From Colwellia sp. (lineage in GTDB: Bacteria; Pseudomonadota; Gammaproteobacteria; Enterobacterales; Alteromonadaceae): a DNA stretch of 64,000 nt. The notes below the pieces were generated by a model, which did not search any database, was not told where the DNA came from, and saw nothing but the letters and a program-made list of their open reading frames with translations. Of the stretch, positions 9,689 through 18,018 are shown piece after piece. A program made the translations under genes and the position numbers. How positions within the stretch are numbered: the first letter of the stretch is position 1; each line of letters begins with the position of its first letter. The DNA is taken from contig NVWU01000018.1 of the NCBI GenBank assembly GCA_002733765.1, positions 1-64,000 of the forward strand. Reading direction: 5' to 3'.

Positions 9689-10432
9689 TTAGAAAGCACG
9701 CAATAATGAATTAGCGCTGGTGTCAATTTCTTCCGCTGTTTTCATCATTTTCAGCTGCATTTCAAATTGCCTTTGTAAGGCAATCATATCTGTCATATCA
9801 CTTAATGGATTGCTGTTACTTGACTCTAATGTGCCGCCTAGTACTTTTACCGTAATATCGGCTTGCTCAAGTTCACCGTCTTTACGACGAAATAAACCAT
9901 CTTGTCCTTTCACTAACAGTCGCACATCAGGGTTAACTAATTTAAGACGCGCCACCTCTTCTTGCTCAGTAACGGGCGCCCCTTCAGGTTGAACCATGAT
10001 GATACCATCACGAGTTATTTGAATGTTATTGACAGGTAAAGGTAGATAAATAGGACCATCCTCACCAACAACTAACTTACCTCCACTAGTTTCTAAGGCG
10101 CCGTCAACGGTCAAACGTAAGTGACCATTGCGTGTGTAAGCTACATCACCTGTGCCATCTTGCACAGAAAACCATCCATCTCCTTCAATGGCAATGTCAA
10201 GTGAGCGGCCTGTGGTGAGTAATGCCCCAGAGTCAAAATTTTGGCTCGCTCGTTCAGTCATGGCAAACACACGGGTAGGTTGCCCTTCACCGAATGCCTG
10301 CATACTTCTCGCTTGCGCTAAATCGGCTTTAAAGCCAGTCGTTTTAGCATTCGCTAAATTATTGGCATTAATTGATAGCGCTTGCATGTTTTGTTTGGCG
10401 CCACTCATGGCGATATAAAGCAACTTATCCAT
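9689..10432 (-). CDS. flgF: Flagellar proximal rod protein FlgF
   Basis: FlgF is a proximal rod subunit. I start it at the ATG at 10430-10432, with GGAATT upstream (MDKLLYIAMSGAKQNMQALS), rather than five codons earlier where no ribosome site is seen. The rod motif ININANNLANAKTTGFK-like segment occurs near residue 25, and the C-terminus has the NPLSDMTDMIALQRQFEMQL helix, which is FlgF-like. The 247-residue length fits the family. It is separated from flgE by an unusually wide 216-base gap with a strong hairpin. Confidence 0.95.
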   Translation of the reverse strand: MDKLLYIAMSGAKQNMQALSINANNLANAKTTGFKADLAQARSMQAFGEGQPTRVFAMTERASQNFDSGALLTTGRSLDIAIEGDGWFSVQDGTGDVAYTRNGHLRLTVDGALETSGGKLVVGEDGPIYLPLPVNNIQITRDGIIMVQPEGAPVTEQEEVARLKLVNPDVRLLVKGQDGLFRRKDGELEQADITVKVLGGTLESSNSNPLSDMTDMIALQRQFEMQLKMMKTAEEIDTSANSLLRAF

Positions 10433-10562
10433 AATGAATTCCAACATTAATTAATTCTATTGTATGGATAAATGCAAAGAGAGTGCCAAAAAGGCAGTTA
10501 CTGGGTTTGAGCGACGCAGTATGAGTAACTAAATGGAATATAAATAGGGATAAGAATGATAA

Positions 10563-10621
10563 AGTCAAAAGTTGCACGTTTTAAATGGTGATTACCGTTC
10601 AAAACTGCGCAACTTTTGACT
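10563..10621 (-). other. Long hairpin in the flgE-flgF gap
   Basis: AGTCAAAAGTTGC (10563-10575) pairs perfectly with GCAACTTTTGACT (10609-10621). Inside it, GTTTT pairs with AAAAC, and a small GGTGATTACC near-palindrome forms the tip. On the minus (coding) strand the stem is followed only by TTTATCATTCTTATC, a poor T-tract. It looks more like an mRNA-stabilising or attenuating structure than a full terminator between the hook gene and the rod/ring genes. Confidence 0.6.
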
Positions 10622-10648
10622 GTAGACTAAAGAGATAACAGACTTTAG

Positions 10649-11998
10649 CTATCTAATTTGTAAGATAGTCTGATTCAATTGATTGTCCACTTCTAACGCA
10701 CGTGAGTTTGCTTGGAAGTTTCGTTGTGCTGAAATTAAATCAATTAATTCTCCAGTCAAATTAACGTTCGATTGCTCTAATGCGGATGAGTTAATGGTAC
10801 CAAAAGTACCTGAGCCACCCTCACCGGCTAACGCTTCACCTGAGACAAGGCTTTCTTTCCAGTTACTATTACCTACTTGTGTTAAGCCTTGCTCGTTAGC
10901 AAAATTAACCAAAGCAATACGTGCTAAAGGTTGTGAAGTACCATTTGAATAAGTAGCCCGCACTAAGCCATCATTACCAATATCAATACCGGTTAATCGC
11001 CCTACCGCTAAACCATCTTGCTTTAAAGCGGTTACTTCAAAGTTTGAAGCAAACTGGGTTGGTTCATTTGGATTTGGTCCTGCTGAATCTAAATTAAAAT
11101 CAATGATAATTTTTTGTGTAGGATCAGAACCATTACTTAAAATAGTAGCCCCTAATGGATCGGTTTGTATCAAAGCTGGCTTTTGACCAACATAATCACC
11201 ATTAGCATTAAAAGTTAAAACCGCTCCTGTCACACCAGCTTGTACAGGCTGCGTAGGAGCAGGCGCAGGATAATCTGCAGTTACTGGAGAAGCAGCTGCA
11301 GCCGGAATATTAACCATTACATCATCAACCGCACTAAACATGTTCCATTCATTGGCTGACGCTTTAACAAAATAATAGGTCATTACGTGACTATCACCTA
11401 ACGAATCAAAAATAGTGACTGACGTTGAATTATTAAATGTTAATGGATCAGTGGGATCAAATACAGGGTTTGCTGGCGGCACATCACCTGCAGGTAAATT
11501 CATACGAATATCGACTTCACTGCTTTTCGTAGGCGCACCCGATTCGGTTGGAATTCGAATTGGCGAAGCGGTACTTAAACTAACCGATGAAGAACTACCA
11601 TCAGGGTTAATTGGAAAGCCCAATAAATGACCCCCTTGTGAGTTAACAACAAAGTTATCAGAATTTAATTTAAATTGTCCTGCGCGTGTATATGAACGTT
11701 CAAGTGAGCCCAGCTCTGGCACTGTAGCAAAGAACCCATTACCCGTGATGGCCAAATCAAGCGCATTATTGGTAAATTGAATACTCCCTTGAGAGAATTG
11801 CTGTGCAACATCTGCGGTTAAAACACCATCACCTACTTTCGTTTTACCTGCAGCTAACAATGATGATGCATAAACATCAACAAATTCAGCACGTGATTCT
11901 TTAAAACCAACGGTATTGACGTTGGCAATATTATTTGATGTAACATCTAAATCTTTTTGTGCTGCGTTTAAACCGCTTAATGCTATATTAAATGACAT
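10649..11998 (-). CDS. flgE: Flagellar hook protein FlgE
   Basis: FlgE polymerises into the hook. The protein is 449 residues. Residues 1-40 hold the axial-family signature (MSFNIALSGLNAAQKDLDVT, then SNNIANVNTVGFKESRAEF). A beta-rich central domain follows, containing the SVTIFDSLGDSHVMTYYFVK segment typical of FlgE domain D2. The C-terminus has SNVNLTGELIDLISAQRNFQ, the FlgE/FlgBCFGK-type helix. A GAGGG ribosome site lies 8-12 bases before the ATG. It follows flgD, its cap protein, by 95 bases. Confidence 0.97.
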   Translation of the reverse strand: MSFNIALSGLNAAQKDLDVTSNNIANVNTVGFKESRAEFVDVYASSLLAAGKTKVGDGVLTADVAQQFSQGSIQFTNNALDLAITGNGFFATVPELGSLERSYTRAGQFKLNSDNFVVNSQGGHLLGFPINPDGSSSSVSLSTASPIRIPTESGAPTKSSEVDIRMNLPAGDVPPANPVFDPTDPLTFNNSTSVTIFDSLGDSHVMTYYFVKASANEWNMFSAVDDVMVNIPAAAASPVTADYPAPAPTQPVQAGVTGAVLTFNANGDYVGQKPALIQTDPLGATILSNGSDPTQKIIIDFNLDSAGPNPNEPTQFASNFEVTALKQDGLAVGRLTGIDIGNDGLVRATYSNGTSQPLARIALVNFANEQGLTQVGNSNWKESLVSGEALAGEGGSGTFGTINSSALEQSNVNLTGELIDLISAQRNFQANSRALEVDNQLNQTILQIR

Positions 11999-12093
11999 AA
12001 TCTGACCCTCTTAAATTTTTTGTAGGTCGTACTTTTGTGCGACATTTTTTAATTTCGTAATAAACATATTGTCAGGCCAAAGCCTAATCTACA

Positions 12094-12783
12094 TTACCCT
12101 TCTGATACTTCAATTACATCAGCTAGCGCCATTGAGCTGCCACCATTAAGGTTTAATAAAATACTACCATTAGCGCCAGCAAGCGTGACACTGTCTACTT
12201 TTCTATAAGTCATGGCTTGTAATTCTGATGCTTGACCATCAACTAAACCAGCGATACGGAAACGATAAGCACCGGTAGCCACGGCCTCTCCATTTGAATC
12301 ATTCCCATCCCAAGTAAAGGTAAAACCACCAGCACCTATATTACCTACAGGTACAGTTTGGATAATTTCACCAGCAATATTTTCAACATAAATATTAACG
12401 TTACTGGCTGGTTCATCGGTTACTATTTTCCCTTTAACCAATTCACCTTCGCTAGTACCAAAAACATTGTCTTCGACTAAAACACTACGACCTACTAAAG
12501 AAGAGGCTTGCAAGGCTTGACTTGACGTCATAGAACTAGCAAATGATGTAAACTGTTCATTTAGCTTTTGCACACTATCAGTGGTTGAAAATGCCGTCAT
12601 TTGCGAGATCATTTCATTATTATCTACTGGCTTAGTTGGATCTTGATTTGCTAACTCTGCAGTAAGTAAACTAAAAAAGTCTGCCTGAGTAAGCACACCG
12701 TTATTATTTTCTTCAGCAACGTTAGAATCTTCCTGTTGCCAACGAATGCCATCTAATAAACTTCCGCCTGAAACTGTTTCCAT
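12094..12783 (-). CDS. flgD: Flagellar hook cap/assembly protein FlgD
   Basis: FlgD caps the growing hook and allows FlgE polymerisation, and is later replaced by FlgK. It is 229 residues. The conserved N-terminal element is visible (LTQADFFSLLTAELANQDPT, KPVDNNEMISQMTAFST). A FlgD Ig-like domain follows with the GGFTFTWDGNDSNGEAVATG signature at about residues 150-170. The ribosome site is TTAGGAG. It lies between flgC and flgE as usual. Confidence 0.96.
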   Translation of the reverse strand: METVSGGSLLDGIRWQQEDSNVAEENNNGVLTQADFFSLLTAELANQDPTKPVDNNEMISQMTAFSTTDSVQKLNEQFTSFASSMTSSQALQASSLVGRSVLVEDNVFGTSEGELVKGKIVTDEPASNVNIYVENIAGEIIQTVPVGNIGAGGFTFTWDGNDSNGEAVATGAYRFRIAGLVDGQASELQAMTYRKVDSVTLAGANGSILLNLNGGSSMALADVIEVSEG

Positions 12784-12812
12784 TATCTACTCCTAATAAC
12801 CCTTAGCCCTAT

Positions 12813-13232
12813 CTACCTTTGACCAAGCGTTAACGTTTTATTCAACATATTCTTAGCTGATTCTGCCAACTGCACATTGGTTTGATATGAACGAGAGGCT
12901 GAAATCATATTGGTCATTTCTTCAATAACATTGACATTAGGTTTATAAATAAAACCGTCTTTGTCTGCCATTGGGTGCTCAGGCGAATATTCAATATTAA
13001 GTGGTTTGTTGCTTTCAACAATACCAAGTACTTGCACACCAACACTACTTTCTTGACCGGCGGCAGCTTTTTGCATAGCAGCGGCAAAAACAGGATGGCG
13101 AGCGCGGTAGGTTTCATCAACGCTACTACTCACGCTATCAGCATTAGCAATATTGCTTGCCGTAGTGTTCAAACGCATTGATTGGGCACTCATGCCGCTG
13201 GCCGTTATATTAAATACATTAAATAGACTCAT
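12813..13232 (-). CDS. flgC: Flagellar proximal rod protein FlgC
   Basis: FlgC is a proximal rod subunit. It is 139 residues, the normal family length. The N-terminus reads MSLFNVFNITASGMSAQSMR followed by LNTTASNIANADS, and the C-terminus has the NVIEEMTNMISASRSYQTNV helix that ends rod proteins. The start lies 2 bases downstream of the flgB stop codon, with the GGAGGCAGG ribosome site inside the end of flgB, which suggests translational coupling. Confidence 0.96.
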   Translation of the reverse strand: MSLFNVFNITASGMSAQSMRLNTTASNIANADSVSSSVDETYRARHPVFAAAMQKAAAGQESSVGVQVLGIVESNKPLNIEYSPEHPMADKDGFIYKPNVNVIEEMTNMISASRSYQTNVQLAESAKNMLNKTLTLGQR

Positions 13233-13234
13233 AA

Positions 13235-13633
13235 TTACCTGCCTCCACTAATTACTTTTTGCAACGCTTTTATCTTGCCACTAAGAAACTGCACACCGGC
13301 TTGATACTCTAATGAGTTTTCTAAATACAAGTTTCGTTCCACTTGTACATCAACAGTATTACCATCACCCGTATCTGCTTGATCTGGTATACGAAAATCA
13401 ACGTTATTGTTTAATTCGGTACGGATATCAAAATGTTTTGAATGGGTACGACTCATGCCCATTTGCTGTTGAAGGCTGGCTTGTTGCATGGCTTTGTTAA
13501 AATCCATGCCTTTTGCTTTATAATTAGGGGTATCTGCATTAGCAATGTTACCTGCAATCACTTCCGCTCGTTGGGCACGTAATTGCATACCTTGCGCGTG
13601 AAGTTCAAATCCTTTATCAAATCCGATAGCCAT
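13235..13633 (-). CDS. flgB: Flagellar proximal rod protein FlgB
   Basis: FlgB is the most membrane-proximal rod subunit of this set and is normally the first gene of the rod-hook operon. The 132-residue protein contains the RAEVIAGNIANADTPNYKAK signature. Its C-terminal helix is LEYQAGVQFLSGKIKALQKV. A possible sigma-54 promoter lies upstream at 13669-13685, and the 233-base gap to cheR supports an independent transcription start here. Its ribosome site (GGTAAG) is weak. Confidence 0.96.
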   Translation of the reverse strand: MAIGFDKGFELHAQGMQLRAQRAEVIAGNIANADTPNYKAKGMDFNKAMQQASLQQQMGMSRTHSKHFDIRTELNNNVDFRIPDQADTGDGNTVDVQVERNLYLENSLEYQAGVQFLSGKIKALQKVISGGR

Positions 13634-13668
13634 AATAACTTACCGTTAATTACACTTAGCGTAAGTTA

Positions 13669-13685
13669 TTCAATATTTATGCCAA
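13669..13685 (-). promoter_or_regulatory. Probable sigma-54 promoter of the flgB operon
   Basis: On the minus strand TTGGCATAAATATTGAA has a perfect -24 box (TTGGCA) and a -12 box TTGA in which the usual GC is GA. The GG-to-G spacing is correct. It ends 36 bases before the flgB start codon. The mismatch in the -12 box lowers confidence. The rest of the flgB-cheR gap shows nothing I can name. Confidence 0.45.
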
Positions 13686-13866
13686 TAAAGAACGGATATA
13701 AGTAAGGGCAGTAACGATTAGAAAGCGTTTCGAGTTTCGAAGTGATTAAATTCTGAGCAGAGCAGTAATGAGTGAAAGAGGAGAGTTACGACGTTACCTG
13801 CTTTGAGTAACGTCTCTTACGAGGCGAGTACTCGCAACAAATATTTATTTTTGTAAGTTGAGATTG

Positions 13867-14697
13867 TTATTTTTTTTGATAAACAATGCCTGGATTACAT
13901 CTAAGCATATTAAAATTATCACTCAAACCAGAAAGTGATTCTGATGCGCCTAAAAACAAATAGCCACCACTGTTTAAAGTGCCATGAATTTGACTGATGA
14001 TTTGTGCTTTAATTTCAGGAGAGAAATAGATAAGAACATTACGACAAAAAACGATATCAAACCGCCCCATTAAGCTATAACTATTAAGTAAATTAAGTGG
14101 CCTAAAGCTGACCATTTTTTTCACCTTATCCTTAACTTTTAGCATGCCATTATCGCCATTTTCAAAAAACTGACGCTTACGTTCTTCTGATAGCCCACGC
14201 GCTAAAGCAAGTGAATCATAGTGACCATATTTACAATGCTCTAACATTGTACTAGAAATATCAGTACCAATCACTTGTACTCCACGCATAAAAGAACCAG
14301 GATTACGTTGTTGATATTCTAATACAGACATAGCAATTGAATAAGGTTCTTGCCCTGAAGAGCTTGCCGCTGACCATATTTTTACTGGTGTTTTACGTTG
14401 GGCAAAATCAGGCAACAATTTATTTTTCAGCAATTTAAATGGATAGTCATCACGAAACCAAAGCGTTTCGTTAGTGGTCATCGCATCAATAACCGCAGCG
14501 CGTAATTGTCGTTCAACTGGTAATAAAGTACGAGTAACTAACTCACTAAGTGAGTTTACATTAAATTTACTCATTAACGGTGCTAAGCGGCTTTTCACTA
14601 AATACTGCTTATTTTCACCTAAGACAATGCCACATTGCTGTTCTAAAAAAGTTCTAAACTGATGGTAACTTTTTTCGTCAAGTTCTCTTGCTGACAC
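13867..14697 (-). CDS. cheR: Chemotaxis receptor methyltransferase CheR
   Basis: CheR uses S-adenosylmethionine to methylate glutamates on chemoreceptors during adaptation. The 276-residue protein has an N-terminal helical domain (YHQFRTFLEQQCGIVLGENK) and a Rossmann methyltransferase domain. The motifs there are KIWSAASSSGQEPYSIAM, VIGTDISSTML and FDIVFCRNVLIYF. It starts with GTG, preceded by GGAAGTAGTAATA. It lies 35 bases downstream of cheV, an arrangement repeated beside flgA in other polar flagellates. The receptors it could modify are not fixed by context, but two are encoded elsewhere in this window. Confidence 0.96.
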   Translation of the reverse strand: MSARELDEKSYHQFRTFLEQQCGIVLGENKQYLVKSRLAPLMSKFNVNSLSELVTRTLLPVERQLRAAVIDAMTTNETLWFRDDYPFKLLKNKLLPDFAQRKTPVKIWSAASSSGQEPYSIAMSVLEYQQRNPGSFMRGVQVIGTDISSTMLEHCKYGHYDSLALARGLSEERKRQFFENGDNGMLKVKDKVKKMVSFRPLNLLNSYSLMGRFDIVFCRNVLIYFSPEIKAQIISQIHGTLNSGGYLFLGASESLSGLSDNFNMLRCNPGIVYQKK

Positions 14698-14732
14698 TAT
14701 TACTACTTCCTAATGCTTATGTTTAAAATCGT

Positions 14733-15662
14733 TTATGTACTATGATTAAGCCATTTTTTAACCGCTGTAGCTAATTCATCAGGGTGAAACTTTGGAATAA
14801 AATCATCTGCACCCACTTTGGCCACCATCGCATTATTAAAAACACCACTAAGTGAGGTATGTAAAATAATCGGCATTTTGGCCATACGAACGTTACCTTT
14901 AACTTCGGCCGTTAAGGTATATCCATCCATTTCTGGCATTTCAATATCTGAAACCATTAAGGCAACTTTTTCTGTAATACTGTGTTCACACGTTTCGGCA
15001 ATAGCAAGTAATTGATCCAAAGCATCTTGACCATTTTTTGCCAAGACCATTTTGATTCCTAAAGGCTCTAATGCGCGTCTAACTTGATTCCGTGCAACCG
15101 TTGAGTCATCCGCGATCATAACGATTCGCTCACCTAACTCCTCACCAACACTTTCATCAATTACATCATCACTTAATTCAGTAGAAACTGGACTAATTTC
15201 ATTTAGTATTTTTTCAACATCCAAGATGGAAACCATACCACCATCAATTTCAGTCACCGCAGTTAAATAGCTAGATTTACCTGCGCCCTCTGGTGGAGGC
15301 ATCATATCTTTCCAGCTCAGCGTGACAATACGTTCAACACCTGCAACAAGAAAGCCTTGCACACTGCGATTATATTCGGCAATGATAATAAAAGAATCAT
15401 CAGTTTGAGTAATGGCAGGACCGCCAATCGCTTTACTCATATCGATGACAGAAATAGTTTGTCCTCGAATATGAGCTATACCCTTTACATAAGCGTCCTG
15501 ATTGGGTAACGAGGTAAGTCGAGGGCATTGTAATACCTCTCTCACTTTAAAGACATTAATGCCAAAACGCTGCCTACCAACCAACTTAAAAAGTAATAAT
15601 TCTAATCTGTTTTGACCAACCAATTGCGTTCGTTGGTTAACTGAATCCAAGATACCTGCCAT
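14733..15662 (-). CDS. cheV: Chemotaxis coupling protein CheV (CheW-REC)
   Basis: CheV is a hybrid adaptor that couples receptors to CheA and can be phosphorylated. I place the start at the ATG at 15660-15662, with a GAGGT ribosome site (MAGILDSVNQRTQLVG), 19 codons inside the longest open frame. A CheW-like domain covers about residues 12-160 (RFGINVFKVREVL, IDMSKAIGGP). A receiver domain covers 180-305, with acidic pocket and phospho-acceptor Asp in LMVSDIEMPEMDGYTL and a conserved Lys near KVGADDFIPKF. It is divergent from flgA. Confidence 0.95.
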   Translation of the reverse strand: MAGILDSVNQRTQLVGQNRLELLLFKLVGRQRFGINVFKVREVLQCPRLTSLPNQDAYVKGIAHIRGQTISVIDMSKAIGGPAITQTDDSFIIIAEYNRSVQGFLVAGVERIVTLSWKDMMPPPEGAGKSSYLTAVTEIDGGMVSILDVEKILNEISPVSTELSDDVIDESVGEELGERIVMIADDSTVARNQVRRALEPLGIKMVLAKNGQDALDQLLAIAETCEHSITEKVALMVSDIEMPEMDGYTLTAEVKGNVRMAKMPIILHTSLSGVFNNAMVAKVGADDFIPKFHPDELATAVKKWLNHST

Positions 15663-15935
15663 AAAAACCTCATTTAAAATCAATATAGCCTTCTTTATGC
15701 TAGCCTTGCTAGCAAGCAATAAGGCACAATTCTTGATTGTGTTTATTATAAAGCCGAATTAAGTGACAATAAAGTGATAAACAATCTAGCTATCACTTCA
15801 GTAAGTGCTTAATAAACTAGAAGTAAGTATCTTGTGTCACAAAATTGACATAGCTACAACTATAGCTGACTTAGTTTAACTTTAGTTAAGCATAGCTAAG
15901 TATTTGAATTTACCTAAAGATAAACTATAAAAACT

Positions 15936-16628
15936 ATGCACCAAATTAAACTTTATTCTATCACCTTATACTCAATTGTACTGTTTTCCCTTACAAGCCA
16001 TAGTACCACTTGGGATAAAGCTTATCTTCAGGCTTTTGCTAAAGAATACCTCGAAGAAAAACTATTGCCACCCGTAGGAGGAAAAATATCCATTAGTATT
16101 GCTAACATTGATCCAAGAATAAAAATAAAGCCTTGCCAGCAAAATCTAACAGCAAATATACCTGAAAATACCACGAGTAGAAACGTAAATGTTAAAATAT
16201 CTTGTGCTGATTCAACGCCATGGAAAATATACCTTCCGGCTAGAATTGAAAAAACCTTTCCCGTTATCATTGCCACAACGACTATTGAAAAAGGTGCTAC
16301 GCTATCAAGAGACAATATCAGCATTCAATACTTAGCAAACAATAGAGTGAGAGGCAAAAAATTCACTAACATAACAGCCATACTCGGCAGTAAATCAGAA
16401 AAAAGAATAGGTAAAGGTAGAGCAATTAATACAAAAAATGTCTGTTTAGTTTGTAAGGGTGATTCCGTTACCATTACGGCAAAATCACCAAGTTTCACCA
16501 TTAAAACTCAAGGTATAGCATTAACTTCAGGTAACTTAAATAAACAAATAAAAGTAAAAAACACGCATTCAGGCAGAGTAATTAGATCTAAAGTTACCGC
16601 TATCAATCAAGTACTTATTCACTTATAA
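15936..16628 (+). CDS. flgA: Flagellar P-ring chaperone FlgA
   Basis: FlgA is the periplasmic chaperone for FlgI P-ring assembly. The 230-residue protein begins with a signal peptide (hydrophobic residues 6-20). The C-terminal half holds the SAF-like domain typical of FlgA, with ATTTIEKGATLSRDNISIQY and later GDSVTITAKSPSFTIKTQGI. Sequence identity to textbook FlgA is visibly low in the N-terminal half, but domain order, position next to flgM and signal peptide agree. It reads away from cheV across a 273-base divergent promoter region where I could not identify a clean sigma-54 or sigma-28 site. Confidence 0.88.
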   Translation: MHQIKLYSITLYSIVLFSLTSHSTTWDKAYLQAFAKEYLEEKLLPPVGGKISISIANIDPRIKIKPCQQNLTANIPENTTSRNVNVKISCADSTPWKIYLPARIEKTFPVIIATTTIEKGATLSRDNISIQYLANNRVRGKKFTNITAILGSKSEKRIGKGRAINTKNVCLVCKGDSVTITAKSPSFTIKTQGIALTSGNLNKQIKVKNTHSGRVIRSKVTAINQVLIHL

Positions 16629-16647
16629 TTTTATTTACACTTTTTAC

Positions 16648-16674
16648 TTAAGTTATCTGATTATTTGCCGATAA
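16648..16674 (+). promoter_or_regulatory. flgM: Sigma-28 (FliA) promoter for flgM
   Basis: TTAAGTTA (16648-16655), 11 bases, then GCCGATAA (16667-16674). The -10 box is a perfect match to the sigma-28 consensus, the -35 box matches six of eight, and the spacing is exact. The flgM start codon is 50 bases downstream. This would place the anti-sigma factor under the control of the sigma factor it inhibits. Confidence 0.85.
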
Positions 16675-16723
16675 AAGGATAACAAGAAAATTTACAAATT
16701 AAAGTTTACCGACGGGTAATATT

Positions 16724-17032
16724 ATGACTATAAATATCAACAACTTGAATAGCCAAGTTCAAGTGCAGCAAAATAAACAGGCACAAGTAAAACAGCAGGC
16801 TGCTCAATCAGTAAGTGTGAGTGCCCAAGGAAAACAGATCAGTCAAGATTCTGTTTCACTAACACCACAAGCGAAACAACTACATGAACTACAAAAAAAA
16901 GCGAATGATGCGCCAGTGGTAGATCAGAAAAAAGTAGATGAATTGAAAAAGGCAATTTCTGCTGGTGAATATAAAGTCGATCCACAAAAACTTGCCGCAA
17001 GTATTGCTAATTTTGAATTTGATTTAATTTGA
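16724..17032 (+). CDS. flgM: Anti-sigma-28 factor FlgM
   Basis: FlgM binds and inhibits FliA until it is exported through the completed hook. The 102-residue protein has the expected layout. A Gln-rich disordered N-terminal half includes QVQVQQNKQAQVKQQ. A C-terminal sigma-binding half follows with the VDQKKVDELKKAISAGEYKV, DPQKLAASIANFEFDLI pattern, matching the family signature. A sigma-28 promoter sits just upstream, independent of flgA. It is followed 54 bases later by flgN. Confidence 0.95.
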   Translation: MTININNLNSQVQVQQNKQAQVKQQAAQSVSVSAQGKQISQDSVSLTPQAKQLHELQKKANDAPVVDQKKVDELKKAISAGEYKVDPQKLAASIANFEFDLI

Positions 17033-17086
17033 TATAAATGAAGTACTAGGTGATAATTATTTCACTTTACACTAAAAGGCGTTTTT

Positions 17087-17518
17087 ATGTCTGCTTCAAC
17101 TCAATCAAAAGAATTACTTGCCCAACAGCATGCACAGCTTCAAAAACTTGATCTGGTAATTACTGAAGAAAAACTTGTTTTACAGCAACATCAACCTAAT
17201 GCTTTATTACAAATTAGTGAGGAAAAAAATCAGCTATTACTATCGATTCAAAGTTTAGATCAAAAAATAAGTGTTAACCAAGTATTTGCCCAAGATAAAG
17301 CCGCTGGTTTTCTTAGTCAGGAGTTGGCTGATATTGAAAACCTATTAAAGCTTTGCCAACAAAAAAACCAAGTAAATGGGCAAATTATTGCACAATCACA
17401 ATTAGCCGTTGAACGAATGAAAACGAGCTTATTAGAAAGTCATAATAAAACGTCTGTCACTTATGATAGTAAAGGTAAGAAAAGTGGCGGTTTAAGTAGT
17501 ATCGGCTTAAAAGCATGA
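17087..17518 (+). CDS. flgN: Flagellar export chaperone FlgN
   Basis: FlgN is the cytosolic chaperone for FlgK and FlgL. The 143-residue protein is predicted almost entirely helical, with coiled-coil-like Gln/Leu/Glu segments (LLAQQHAQLQKLDLVI, LLQISEEKNQLLLSIQSLDQ) and a C-terminal SYD/SYxxKG-like tail (TYDSKGKKSGGLSSIGLKA). FlgN sequences diverge strongly. The call rests on length, helical make-up, that tail and position directly after flgM. Its stop codon is adjacent to the flgP stop codon on the other strand. Confidence 0.88.
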   Translation: MSASTQSKELLAQQHAQLQKLDLVITEEKLVLQQHQPNALLQISEEKNQLLLSIQSLDQKISVNQVFAQDKAAGFLSQELADIENLLKLCQQKNQVNGQIIAQSQLAVERMKTSLLESHNKTSVTYDSKGKKSGGLSSIGLKA

Positions 17519-17543
17519 TTAAAAATATTGTATATTTTTAATC
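17517..17543. terminator. Shared palindrome at the flgN/flgP 3' ends
   Basis: GATTAAAAATAT (17517-17528) and ATATTTTTAATC (17532-17543) form a perfect 12-bp stem with a 3-base loop. It begins inside the flgN stop codon and covers the last codons of flgP, so a single sequence could act as a two-way terminator for the convergent genes. The stem is AT-rich, so its strength is uncertain. Confidence 0.5.
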
Positions 17544-17986
17544 TCTTTTCGATTCAAGCTAGCCTGATATATTTCATATACATCTTTAAAGTCTAATTGT
17601 AATTCCGTGGTATAGGTATCACCTACTGGATAACTTTTTACCACTTTAGCACCCCGAATCAACCCTTGTACTGATGCTGATAATTGTTGATTGCTAATTA
17701 ACATATCCGCCATAGTTGTTTTACTGCTAACTTGCTGACCATACACTTGCTCAGCCAATTCAACATAAGCGGCAATTTTTGACGCTTTAATGGCCATTAA
17801 CATCCGCTGAGTTTTATGTTCAGATTTTTGCAGACTTATTGGTGCATAACCAATTCCCCTAATAATAGGGAATGCTTCAGGCTCAACAGCTTGCCACTGA
17901 ACGTGCTTGTCATAAACACTTGAGCAAGAAGAAATAGCTAAGAAGCTAACCGTAATAAACACTAGTTTTATCAAAAATTTATTCAT
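17519..17986 (-). CDS. flgP: Flagellar outer-membrane lipoprotein FlgP
   Basis: FlgP is an outer-membrane lipoprotein of the polar-flagellum basal disk/H-ring region, required for motility in Vibrio. The start at 17984-17986, with TAGGT upstream, gives MNKFLIKLVFITVSFLAISS followed by lipobox SSCSS. The 155-residue product has a LPP20-type fold signature (RMLMAIKASKIAAYVELAEQ, VYGQQVSS, and a KVVKSYPVGDTYTTELQLDF strand pair). It lies 32 bases downstream of flgO and shares that gene's sigma-54 promoter. Confidence 0.9.
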   Translation of the reverse strand: MNKFLIKLVFITVSFLAISSCSSVYDKHVQWQAVEPEAFPIIRGIGYAPISLQKSEHKTQRMLMAIKASKIAAYVELAEQVYGQQVSSKTTMADMLISNQQLSASVQGLIRGAKVVKSYPVGDTYTTELQLDFKDVYEIYQASLNRKEIKNIQYF

Positions 17987-18018
17987 ATTTAGACCTAACA
18001 TACAAACACTTAAAGTGA

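Noticed and set aside
15663-15935. Sigma-54 promoter candidate in the cheV-flgA gap (GTGCC...TTGCT on the minus strand)
   Set aside because: It lacks the GG of the -24 element and has wrong spacing.
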